Below are positions 1-5,718 of a DNA stretch of 8,772 nt, piece after piece. The stretch spans positions 1-8,772 of the forward strand of contig SKWP01000376.1 in NCBI GenBank assembly GCA_007128865.1, given 5' to 3'. Numbering within the stretch: the first letter of the stretch is position 1; every line of letters starts with the position of its first letter. Position numbers and translations under genes: made by a program. The notes beneath the pieces are model-generated. The model did no database searches. It worked only from the letters and a program-made list of their open reading frames with translations, and was not told the DNA's origin. Source of the DNA: Paracoccaceae bacterium. Its GTDB lineage: Bacteria; Pseudomonadota; Alphaproteobacteria; Rhodobacterales; Rhodobacteraceae.

Positions 1-270
1 GGGGCCGCGCCCGCCGGGTACATCCGAATAATCGGGCTGGGCCAGCACCCGCAGCCAGGCATCCAACCCCAGCCGCAGCGGGCCCCAGCAGCATTGCGCC
101 AGCATCAGGCCCGGTTCGCGCCACAGCGCCGCCAGCGCTTCGGCCCCGGCCGGGCGGGTCAGCCGCGCCGGCAGTTCCGGCACCTGCCGGCGCAGGCCGG
201 CCAGCAAGGCGTCGGTCGCGGCCCGGGTTTCGGGCCAGTCATACATCGGCAGTGTGGCAAGGGGCGTCAC
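1..270 (-). CDS. PhnD-like periplasmic-binding-fold protein, N-terminal part (runs off left edge)
   Basis: The minus strand is open from a GTG at 270-268 to the window edge, giving 90 residues. The N-terminus reads V-T-P-L-A-T-L-P-M-Y-D-W-P-E, followed by a helix, L-T-R-P, an L-W-R-E-P-G-L-M-L-A-Q-C segment and a later P-D-Y. This pattern resembles the small PhnD-like proteins annotated as phosphate/phosphite/phosphonate ABC transporter substrate-binding proteins (SLPMYD..E near the start, LW..P.L...Q.C, then a PDY motif). There is no signal peptide: the protein starts directly at the first strand of the fold, so a cytoplasmic role or a non-transport ligand-binding role is possible. The GTG overlaps the TGA of the upstream desaturase gene (GTGA), suggesting translational coupling in one operon. 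An ATG at 246-244 is a possible alternative start but would cut into the conserved first strand. The ligand is unknown, and the C-terminal two thirds lie outside the window. Confidence 0.7.
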   Translation of the reverse strand, partial: MTPLATLPMYDWPETRAATDALLAGLRRQVPELPARLTRPAGAEALAALWREPGLMLAQCCWGPLRLGLDAWLRVLAQPDYSDVPGGRGP

Positions 271-1175
271 GCCGTCGGGCCCGCTGGCGGCGGCGGTTCG
301 AGATGCAGCGCCGGGTGGGCGACGGGCTCCTTCATCCGCAGGGCATGGGCGCGGAACAACTGCCAGTAGTTGCGATAGACATAGCCGCCGTTGAGATCGT
401 GCCAGTATTCGGGCCGTTCGGCATAAAGCCGGGGCAGGGCATACCAGGGCGCGGCCGGGTGGCGGTGATGGACGATGTGCAGGTTGTTGTTCAGAAACAG
501 CCACGCCAGCGGCGAACGTTCGACCACGATGGTGCGGCCGTCCGGGGTCTCGTGCCAGCGGTGTTCGGCGAAGGTGCGGATCGCGATTAGCGACAGTGAC
601 GGCCAGACCACCGCCAGCAGGTAGACCCACAGCGGAATACCGAAGGCCCACAGCGCCGCCAGCACCGGCGCAAGCCCTGCCAGATGCAGCGCCCAGCCCA
701 GCCGGACCCCCGGCGCGCCCTGCCCGAGCAGCCGGGCCTCGGCAACCAGAAACCCCGCCGCGCCCAGTAACGGGCCCAGCACCATGCGCCCGATCAGGGT
801 GTTGTTCGCCCCCAGCAGGGCGCGAAACCAGCCCGGCGCCCGCGCCAGCTGCCAGCGCGCGCGGTAGTAGCTTTCGGGGTCCTCGAAAGGGTCGGTCAGG
901 CGCTCGTCGTTGTGGTGGGCAAGGTGCAGCGCCTTGTAGCGCCGGTAGGGGTAGATCAGCGACAGCGGTATGGTGACCAGAGCCTCGTTCAGCCGCCGGC
1001 TGCGGGTCGGGTGGCCGTGCAGGCATTCATGGGTCAGCGATGAATGCAGCGCCGCCATCACCGCCATCACGGCCAGCGCCGCAAGCGGCCAGTGCGGCCA
1101 CAGCCAGAACCCTGCCGCAGCCCACAGGCCATAGCAGGATACGATCAGCGCGATGGTGGGCCATTCCGGGCGCAT
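267..1175 (-). CDS. Membrane fatty acid desaturase-superfamily protein
   Basis: This 302-residue integral membrane protein has the histidine boxes of the membrane di-iron desaturase/hydroxylase superfamily (FA_desaturase). They are H-E-C-L-H at residues 49-53 (with H44 just before), H-L-A-H-H at 84-88, E-H-R-W-H at about 204-208, and H-I-V-H-H at 233-237 preceded by N-N-N. Hydrophobic segments at about 8-45, 130-145 and 160-200 fit the usual membrane topology with boxes facing the cytoplasm. Family members use O2 to desaturate or hydroxylate acyl chains or other hydrophobic substrates; the substrate cannot be read from sequence. Length is near the short bacterial form. The ATG at 1175 is the first in frame; a GGAAGG at 1194-1189 lies 13 nt upstream, which is long for a ribosome binding site. 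It is transcribed divergently from the XRE regulator and overlaps the next gene by 4 nt. Confidence 0.9.
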   Translation of the reverse strand: MRPEWPTIALIVSCYGLWAAAGFWLWPHWPLAALAVMAVMAALHSSLTHECLHGHPTRSRRLNEALVTIPLSLIYPYRRYKALHLAHHNDERLTDPFEDPESYYRARWQLARAPGWFRALLGANNTLIGRMVLGPLLGAAGFLVAEARLLGQGAPGVRLGWALHLAGLAPVLAALWAFGIPLWVYLLAVVWPSLSLIAIRTFAEHRWHETPDGRTIVVERSPLAWLFLNNNLHIVHHRHPAAPWYALPRLYAERPEYWHDLNGGYVYRNYWQLFRAHALRMKEPVAHPALHLEPPPPAGPTA

Positions 1176-1259
1176 GGGTGGATGCAGACCTTCCAGCCTG
1201 GGGATGCGGCATCTTTGGTCAGCCCCGATGCGCTGACAATGTGCGTATGATCCGCAGAT

Positions 1260-1296
1260 TTGTCGTGATCTGATGTTATTGGTAAAGTAACGTTAC
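1260..1296 (+). promoter_or_regulatory. Candidate promoter and operator of the XRE regulator gene
   Basis: Within the 152-nt divergent spacer, an AT-rich patch holds TTGTCG (1260-1265) and TAAAGT (1283-1288) separated by 17 nt, a fair sigma-70-like pair. The perfect 10-bp palindrome GTAACGTTAC (1287-1296) overlaps the -10 and the expected start of transcription. That placement is typical of an autorepressor operator and lies about 30 nt before the regulator's ATG. The palindrome is seen in the sequence; binding by the adjacent XRE protein is inference. No convincing promoter for the leftward desaturase gene was identified. Confidence 0.4.
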
Positions 1297-1327
1297 AAAA
1301 TGCAACAGCCGGAGGCCGGAGCCCAGC

Positions 1328-2164
1328 ATGGACAAACGCGACGCCGCCGCCCTGTTTCGCGCCCGGCTGGCGCAGTTGCAGGCCCAGTCGGGCCTGACGC
1401 AGACCGCCTTTGCCCAGGCCATCGGGATAGATCGCTCGGCGCTTTCGCAACTCGCCGGGGGTGCGGGGCCGCGCCTGCCGCGCGCCGAGACGCTGGTGGC
1501 GCTGGCCAGCCGCTTTCAGGTTTCCACCGACTGGCTGCTGGGCCTGAGCGAGGATCGCGGCACCGCCACCCAGGCGCTCAACACGGTCGAGACCGAGGCC
1601 GCGCTGGACGCCGAAAGCCGCACCGCGATGGAGCGCTGGCATCAGGAGGCGGCAGGCCAGAAGGTGCGCTATGTGCCTGCCCAGTTGCCTGATCTGATGC
1701 GCACCACGGCCGTGATTGCCTTTCAGGCCCAGAGTTCCGAACAGGAACGCCGCCGGCTGCTGGCCCAGACCCGGCGGCGCCTGACCCTGTCAAGGCTGCC
1801 GGAATCCGATATCGAGATGTGCATGCCGCTGCAGACGCTGGAAACATTTGCCGAAGGCGGCGGTGTCTGGCGCGGCCTGCCCGTGCGGGACCGGGCCGAG
1901 CAGCTCGACCATATCGCCGCGACCGTCGATGAGCTCTACCCCGCGTTCCGGATGTACCTGTTCGACGGGCGCAAGCGTTTCGCACCGCCGATGACGATGT
2001 TCGGCTATACCCGTGCGGCCGTCTATGCTGGCGAGGTCTATCTGCACATTCGGTCCCGGGCGCTGATCCGCGATCTGGCGCAGGGTTTCGACGGCCACAT
2101 CCGCAATGCCGAGGTGCACGCCCATGAGGCTGCGGCGTGGGTGCGGCAGTTGAGGGCGGTGTGA
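1328..2164 (+). CDS. XRE-family helix-turn-helix transcriptional regulator with C-terminal effector-like domain
   Basis: This 278-residue protein begins with a helix-turn-helix domain at about residues 8-73. It shows L-T-Q-T-A-F-A-Q-A-I-G-I-D-R-S-A-L-S-Q-L at 23-42 and the V-S-T-D-W-L-L-G-L-S end typical of XRE/Cro-type domains at 65-74. The remaining 200 residues have no DNA-binding signature. They include L-P-D-L-M-R-T near 121, an arginine-rich helix near 145, and a C-terminal block with a beta-rich stretch (Y-L-F-D-G, V-Y-A-G-E-V-Y-L-H-I) ending in helices. The layout loosely recalls C-terminal domains of larger XRE regulators such as DUF5753 types, but I cannot assign it. The ATG at 1328 has GGAGG at 1311-1315 (12-nt spacing) and a nearer CGGAG at 1318-1322. 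It is divergent from the desaturase pair and points toward the methyltransferase gene, so either may be its target. A short hairpin follows the stop. Confidence 0.85.
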   Translation: MDKRDAAALFRARLAQLQAQSGLTQTAFAQAIGIDRSALSQLAGGAGPRLPRAETLVALASRFQVSTDWLLGLSEDRGTATQALNTVETEAALDAESRTAMERWHQEAAGQKVRYVPAQLPDLMRTTAVIAFQAQSSEQERRRLLAQTRRRLTLSRLPESDIEMCMPLQTLETFAEGGGVWRGLPVRDRAEQLDHIAATVDELYPAFRMYLFDGRKRFAPPMTMFGYTRAAVYAGEVYLHIRSRALIRDLAQGFDGHIRNAEVHAHEAAAWVRQLRAV

Positions 2165-2165
2165 G

Positions 2166-2179
2166 GCGGCCGAGGCCGC
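2166..2179 (+). terminator. Short GC hairpin directly after the XRE stop codon
   Basis: GCGGCC (2166-2171) and GGCCGC (2174-2179) can pair, starting two bases after the stop codon. There is no T-run after it, so it is at best a weak terminator or an mRNA 3'-end-protecting hairpin. Confidence 0.25.
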
Positions 2180-2253
2180 GGTTGCGAAGGGCCAAGATGC
2201 GGGAGGGAGCGGGCGCCGCCTTCCTGCCCGGAATCAAGGCGCGCAGCGCCGCC

Positions 2254-2414
2254 GGGCCGCGCCCGACCGCCCCCGTCACGCCGCAGGCGTGCCTCCGGCA
2301 CGACGGGCGGGCGCCCTGCAACGCTGCAAGCCGTGGCACCGTTGGATGTTCTTGCCCGATAAACCGCCCGGGCATCCACCGTTGCAGCGCCCACCCGGCG
2401 GTCGGGCGCCGCCC
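2254..2414. repeat. Large nested inverted repeat (REP/MITE-like palindromic element)
   Basis: The outer arms are 2254-2271 and 2397-2414, 18 nt each and complementary at 17 of 18 positions. Inside them lie middle arms 2305-2323 and 2380-2396, which pair imperfectly with a perfect CTGCAACG/CGTTGCAG core. An inner bulged stem follows (GGATG..CCCG at about 2344-2357 against CGGGCATCC at 2370-2378). Between the left outer and middle arms sit two small hairpins: ACGCC-GCA-GGCGT at 2278-2290 and GTGCC-TCC-GGCAC at 2289-2301. The arrangement resembles the dispersed intergenic palindromic repeats of alphaproteobacteria. Its copy number in the genome cannot be judged from one window. Confidence 0.55.
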
Positions 2415-2573
2415 TCTGTCCGTGCCCCGGCAACCATCCGCCCCGGGCTGATCGCCTCCGGTCATGCCCCGCCGCCCCGACACCCCACCGCTGTTGACAA
2501 CACTGCACTTGCCGCTGCCGCGATGGCGCGCCAATCCTGTCCGCAGCATGTCGAGCACAAGGGGGGCTGGCCG

Positions 2574-4148
2574 ATGCCCATGGATCAACCCGCACCGGAT
2601 CGCCCGCGCCGAACCGGCCGGTCCGGCGGGCGTGGCGGCAATACGCGGCGCAGTTCCGGCTTCCGGTTCGAGCAGATGCCCTGGCGGGTGCCGCTGAATC
2701 CCGACCGCCCGACCGAGCCGCTGGACGAGGCCGGCGTGCAGGCCATCCATGCCGGCGCCATGCATATCCTTTCCGAGATCGGCATCGAATTCCTCAACGA
2801 CGAGGCGCTGATGCTGTTCGCGCAGGCCGGCTGCCGGGTGGATGGGCGCAATGTCCGCATGGACGCCGATTTCGTGATGGAGATGGTGCGCAAGGCGCCG
2901 GCGTCCTTCACCATCACCCCGCGCAACCCGGACCGGGCGATCACCATCGGCGGCCGGCACATGGTGTTCGTGAACGTCTCGTCGCCGCCGAATGTCTGGG
3001 ATCTGGAAAACGGCAAGCGGCCGGGCGACTTTGCCGCCTTTTGCGACTTCATGAAGCTGACCCAGGCGTTCAACTGCATCCACATCGCCGGTGGCTATCC
3101 GGTGGAGCCGGTGGATATCCACCCGGCGGTGCGCCACCTCGATTGCCTGTTCGAAAAGCTGACGCTGACCGACAAGGTCTGCCACGCCTACAGCCTCGGG
3201 CGCGAACGGGTCGAGGATGTGATGGAGATGGTGCGCATCGCCGGCGGGCTGAGCCACGCCGAATTCGACGCCACCCCGCGGATGTATACCAACATCAACT
3301 CCACCTCGCCGCTCAAGCACGACTTCCCGATGATCGACGGCGCGCTGAGGCTGGCGCGGCGCGGCCAGCCGGTGGTGGTGACGCCGTTCACGCTGGCCGG
3401 CGCAATGGCCCCGGTGACCATGGCCGGTGCGGTGACGCTTTCGGTGGCCGAGGCGCTGGCGGCGATCGCGCTGCTGCAATACGTGGCACCGGGCTGCCCG
3501 GTGGCCTTCGGGACCTTCACCTCGAATGTCGACATGCGCTCGGGCGCGCCGGCCTTCGGCACGCCGGAATACATGCGCGCCACGCAAATGAGCGGACAGA
3601 TGGCGCGATTCTACGGGTTGCCGCTGCGCGCCTCGGGGGTGTGCACGGCCAATGCGCCCGACGGGCAGGCGATGTGGGAAACCGCCAACAGCCTGTGGTC
3701 GGCGGTGCAGTCGGGCGCCAACATCGTCTATCACGCGGCCGGCTGGCTGGAGGGCGGCCTGATCGCCAGCCCCGAGAAATTCGTGATGGATTGCGAACTG
3801 TTGCAGATGATCCAGCGCTATTTCGAACCGGCGACTCATGCCACGGGGCCGGGCGACATCGCGCTTGACGCGGTGGCCGAGGTGGGCGCGCACGGGCATT
3901 ACTTTGGCTGCGGCCACACCCGCGAACGCTATGCCGATGCCTTCTACAGCCCGATCGCATCGGACTGGCGCAATTTCGAGGCCTGGGCCGCCGATGGCGC
4001 GGTCGAGGCGCCCGAACGTGCCCACCGTATCGCGCGCCAGATCGTGGCAGCCTTCGAGCCGCCGCCAATGGATCCTGCCCGGCGCGAGGAACTGCAAGCC
4101 TTTGTCGCCCGACGCAAGGCCGAGGGCGGGGCCCCGACCGATTTCTGA
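2574..4148 (+). CDS. MttB-superfamily (trimethylamine methyltransferase family) protein, non-pyrrolysine type
   Basis: This 524-residue protein belongs to the MttB superfamily of TIM-barrel corrinoid-dependent methyltransferases. Members transfer a methyl group from a quaternary or tertiary amine to a corrinoid protein. Signature segments include I-L-S-E-I-G-I-E-F about 65 residues in, G-A-M-A-P-V-T at 276-282, F-G-T-F-T-S at 312-317 and H-A-A-G-W-L-E-G-G-L at 387-396. The frame has no internal amber codon, so it is the non-pyrrolysine form. Characterised relatives of that form act on glycine betaine, proline betaine or carnitine; the substrate here is unknown. The ATG at 2574 has a strong ribosome binding site (2559-2566) and gives a length near the family norm. 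The first 30 residues are arginine/glycine/proline-rich and probably disordered. No corrinoid protein, reductive activator or transporter adjoins it. A stem-loop lies just past the stop. Confidence 0.92.
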   Translation: MPMDQPAPDRPRRTGRSGGRGGNTRRSSGFRFEQMPWRVPLNPDRPTEPLDEAGVQAIHAGAMHILSEIGIEFLNDEALMLFAQAGCRVDGRNVRMDADFVMEMVRKAPASFTITPRNPDRAITIGGRHMVFVNVSSPPNVWDLENGKRPGDFAAFCDFMKLTQAFNCIHIAGGYPVEPVDIHPAVRHLDCLFEKLTLTDKVCHAYSLGRERVEDVMEMVRIAGGLSHAEFDATPRMYTNINSTSPLKHDFPMIDGALRLARRGQPVVVTPFTLAGAMAPVTMAGAVTLSVAEALAAIALLQYVAPGCPVAFGTFTSNVDMRSGAPAFGTPEYMRATQMSGQMARFYGLPLRASGVCTANAPDGQAMWETANSLWSAVQSGANIVYHAAGWLEGGLIASPEKFVMDCELLQMIQRYFEPATHATGPGDIALDAVAEVGAHGHYFGCGHTRERYADAFYSPIASDWRNFEAWAADGAVEAPERAHRIARQIVAAFEPPPMDPARREELQAFVARRKAEGGAPTDF

Positions 4149-4152
4149 ATCC

Positions 4153-4167
4153 GGCCGGCAACCGGCC
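4153..4167 (+). terminator. Stem-loop after the methyltransferase stop
   Basis: GGCCGG (4153-4158) and CCGGCC (4162-4167) form a perfect 6-bp stem with a CAA loop, four bases after the stop codon. There is no T-tract, so termination is uncertain; it could equally be a 3'-stabilising hairpin. Confidence 0.35.
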
Positions 4168-4207
4168 CGCCGGTGATTGACGCGACCGCGGCGATGGGCA
4201 GTATGGG

Positions 4208-4246
4208 GGCTGCAACGCTAGGGGTGCGGGCGGCAGGGTTGCAGCC
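4208..4246 (+). promoter_or_regulatory. Hairpin in the leader of the SapC-family gene
   Basis: GGCTGCAAC (4208-4216) and GTTGCAGCC (4238-4246) form a perfect 9-bp stem around a 21-nt loop, ending 12 nt before the AGGAG ribosome binding site (4259-4263). It could be an attenuator, a translational control element, or part of a small repeat. Its left arm shares the 10-mer CTGCAACGCT with the inverted repeat at 2316-2325 upstream of the methyltransferase gene. Confidence 0.35.
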
Positions 4247-4270
4247 GGTCCGCAAGGCAGGAGAGGCACT

Positions 4271-5014
4271 TTGAACAAGCAGTTGATGATTTACGAAAAC
4301 GCCGTGCCGGTGTCGCTTGAGCAGCATCGCGACATTTCGGTGCGCAGCGGCGGCAGCTATTCCTTTGCGGCAGGCATCAATTCGGTGCCGCTGGTCGCCG
4401 CGGAATTCGAGCGTGCCGCCGCCGAATACCCGATCGTCTTTGCCGGCGAGGGCGATGCCCTTGCTCCCGCGGCCATTCTGGGCCTGCACGACGGCGAGAA
4501 CCTGTTTCTGAAACCCGACGGCAGCTGGGACGGCGCCTATATTCCGGCCTTCCTGCGCCGCTATCCCTTTGTCTTTGCCTCGACCGGAGAGAACGGAGAA
4601 ACCCTGACGCTCTGCCTTGATGACGCCTTTGACGGGGTCAACCGCGACGGCCGGGGCGAGCGGCTTTTCGATGCCGAGGGCGAGCGGACCCAGTATCTGA
4701 AATCGGTGCTGCAGTTCACCAGCGACTATCAGGCCCAGCACAACCTGACGCGCCGGCTGGTGGCACGGCTGAACGAACTGAAGCTGTTCGAACCCGCCAC
4801 CGCCCAGATCACCCTGCCCGACGGCACCGGCCACACGCTTGCCGGCTTTCAGCGGGTCAGCCAGGACCGCTTGCGCGGGTTGGACGATGCGACGGTGGTG
4901 GAATTGTTCCGCTCTGACATGCTCGGGCTGATCCATGCGCATCTGACCTCTCTGGGTCAGCTTCAGGGCCTGCTCCGGCGCCGGACTGCGCCTGCGCTCG
5001 CGGCTGCGGACTGA
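4271..5014 (+). CDS. SapC-family protein
   Basis: This 247-residue protein has the SapC-family N-terminus (K-Q-L-M-I-Y-E-N-A-V-P-V-S at residues 3-15) and the conserved Y-P-I-V-F, Y-I-P-A-F-L-R-R-Y-P-F-V-F and C-L-D segments of the family. The start is a TTG at 4271, chosen because AGGAG (4259-4263) sits 7 nt upstream and because it preserves the conserved N-terminus; the first ATG (4286) would lose part of it. The protein is soluble-looking with no signal peptide or membrane segment. The biochemical function is not established. The name comes from a link to surface-array (S-layer) protein export loci, and family members often lie near outer-membrane or surface protein genes. Here the next gene is an RTX/Hint secreted-type protein, which fits that association but lies 704 nt away. 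A strong hairpin follows at 5051-5071. Confidence 0.88.
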   Translation: MNKQLMIYENAVPVSLEQHRDISVRSGGSYSFAAGINSVPLVAAEFERAAAEYPIVFAGEGDALAPAAILGLHDGENLFLKPDGSWDGAYIPAFLRRYPFVFASTGENGETLTLCLDDAFDGVNRDGRGERLFDAEGERTQYLKSVLQFTSDYQAQHNLTRRLVARLNELKLFEPATAQITLPDGTGHTLAGFQRVSQDRLRGLDDATVVELFRSDMLGLIHAHLTSLGQLQGLLRRRTAPALAAAD

Positions 5015-5050
5015 CCGGTTCCGGCCGGCTGGCGGCGGAGTGATTCGCAC

Positions 5051-5071
5051 GCGTCGCGGCACCCGCGGCGC
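5051..5071 (+). terminator. Probable terminator-type hairpin after the SapC-family gene
   Basis: GCGTCGCGG (5051-5059) pairs with CCGCGGCGC (5063-5071) as a 9-bp stem with one G-T wobble and a CAC loop, 37 nt after the stop codon. No T-run follows, as is common in very GC-rich genomes. Confidence 0.45.
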
Positions 5072-5161
5072 GGTTCGGAAACAATAGCCGCTTTCCTGCG
5101 CCATTGTTCTTGATCGGCCTGAACGGCCCGCCGGGCTGAACGTGGCCGGCGGGTCACCCGG

Positions 5162-5331
5162 TGCGGCAATTCCGCAGCCCGGATTGTTCGCCGCCGCGAA
5201 CCCCCGGGGCGCAGGTTCGCCGCGGCCTGGCCTGCGCCGGCCCCGGATAATGTGTGCGCAATGGCCTGATGCGCCACATATCCACCCGCCGTGGCCGTTT
5301 CCGAACGGGAAACGCCGTGCGGCCTGCGCAC
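5162..5331. other. Cluster of five consecutive stem-loops, candidate structured RNA
   Basis: In order: TGCGG/CCGCA (5162-5166 with 5172-5176); GCGAACC/GGTTCGC (5196-5202 with 5214-5220); a long stem of 4+5+5 pairs with only two single-base bulges (5245-5260 with 5270-5283, bulges A5249 and T5255); CGTTTCC/GGAAACG (5296-5302 with 5308-5314); and GTGCG/CGCAC (5317-5321 with 5327-5331). The long stem and the CGTTTCC stem include A/T pairs and are not simple products of GC richness. The strand and any transcript are unknown. Confidence 0.35.
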
Positions 5332-5407
5332 CGGGTTCTGCCGCATGCGCCTGGCCCGCCTTAACCAGAGTCTCGAATTTGCGCAGAAATACTCTTTCGT
5401 GACCGGG

Positions 5408-5430
5408 TTAATACATTGTAAAACATGTTT
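5408..5430 (+). promoter_or_regulatory. AT-rich regulatory patch with palindrome and CtrA-like box
   Basis: In otherwise GC-rich DNA, 5361-5430 is AT-rich. It contains TTAA-N7-TAAA (5408-5422), one mismatch from the CtrA consensus TTAA-N7-TTAA, overlapping the perfect 10-bp palindrome AAACATGTTT (5421-5430). TGTAAA (5417-5422) could serve as a -10 for rightward transcription with a poor -35. On the other strand, TTGGGC and TATTAA are spaced by 17 nt. Direction and regulator are therefore uncertain. Confidence 0.3.
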
Positions 5431-5665
5431 GCCCAACTGGGGGGCGTTTGGCCGTGGGGGCGGCCGGACCGGACTGCTGCCGAATGCCGCGCCTTTGCAG
5501 CCGCGCGGGCCTGTGCCGAGATTGCGCGCATGATGCCCCGCCCTGCGATGTCACGGCTCCCCTGTGCTGCATCGCCGGTTTTGGGAATGCGGGGTCGGTT
5601 CGACCGCCCGCGTCACCGGGACGCCCCGGAATCGGCATGGCCCGGCCGTGTCGGCTCTGCCGTGG

Positions 5666-5702
5666 CTTTCCGTGGCGGCGGGCACGATCCGGCCACGGAA
5701 GG
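5666..5702 (+). promoter_or_regulatory. Stem-loop just upstream of the RTX gene start
   Basis: TTCCGTGGC (5668-5676) and GCCACGGAA (5692-5700) form a perfect 9-bp stem, extendable to 11 pairs with a wobble (5666-5702), around a 15-nt loop. The stem ends 5 nt before the AGGAG ribosome binding site (5708-5712). A second CCGTGGC copy at 5660-5666 could pair with the same right arm, so two mutually exclusive folds are possible. Confidence 0.4.
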
Positions 5703-5718
5703 GATGCAGGAGCGGGTC

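Larger units (their letters stand above)
2165..2573. other. 409-nt non-coding stretch between the regulator and the methyltransferase
   Basis: No reading frame here shows recognisable protein features or a ribosome binding site. The frame of the downstream methyltransferase stays open back to 2289, but the translated part is proline/arginine-rich and low in complexity, unlike the gene body. The stretch contains the small hairpin at 2166-2179, the nested inverted repeat at 2254-2414, two mutually exclusive 5-bp hairpins at 2278-2301, and a lone TTGACA at 2494-2499 without a matching -10. It ends with a good ribosome binding site, AAGGGGGG (2559-2566), 7 nt before the methyltransferase ATG. Confidence 0.7.
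5015..5718. other. 704-nt non-coding region with many stem-loops between the SapC-family and RTX genes
   Basis: Frames on either strand across this stretch encode only arginine/proline/alanine-rich low-complexity translations without ribosome binding sites. It holds a terminator-like hairpin (5051-5071), a cluster of stem-loops (5162-5331) and an AT-rich promoter-like patch with a palindrome (5361-5430). Further hairpins follow: GCGGG/CCCGC with an inner CGGT/ACCG (5589-5611), CCGGG-ACGC-CCCGG (5616-5629), and a long stem just before the RTX start (5666-5702). If transcription begins near 5430, the RTX mRNA has a structured 5' leader of nearly 290 nt. Confidence 0.65.

Noticed and set aside
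2494..2499. Perfect TTGACA as a methyltransferase promoter
   Set aside because: No -10-like hexamer occurs 16-18 nt downstream; the sequence there is GCCGCTGCCGCG.
2289..2573. Upstream extension of the methyltransferase frame to an ATG at 2289
   Set aside because: The extension lies in the inverted repeat, is proline/arginine-rich, and lacks a ribosome binding site, whereas ATG 2574 has AAGGGGGG at good spacing and gives the family length.
1578..4097. 839-codon open frame on the minus strand, antisense to the regulator and methyltransferase
   Set aside because: The translation is rich in Arg/His/Gly with no recognisable domain and no plausible ribosome binding site, and it crosses two well-supported genes and the non-coding gap. 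It is a GC-rich antisense shadow.
3944..5104. 386-codon minus-strand open frame over the SapC-family gene
   Set aside because: It is antisense to conserved SapC sequence, with a low-complexity translation and no start signals.
4963..5436. Minus-strand frame of 157 codons in the SapC-RTX intergenic region
   Set aside because: The arginine/alanine-rich translation has no motif and no ribosome binding site; the DNA is better explained by stem-loops.
5425..5718. Upstream extension of the RTX frame to an ATG at 5425
   Set aside because: No ribosome binding site at 5425 and a low-complexity translation; AGGAG is ideally placed for ATG 5719. ATG 5704 is also in frame but its upstream purine tract is only 1 nt away.
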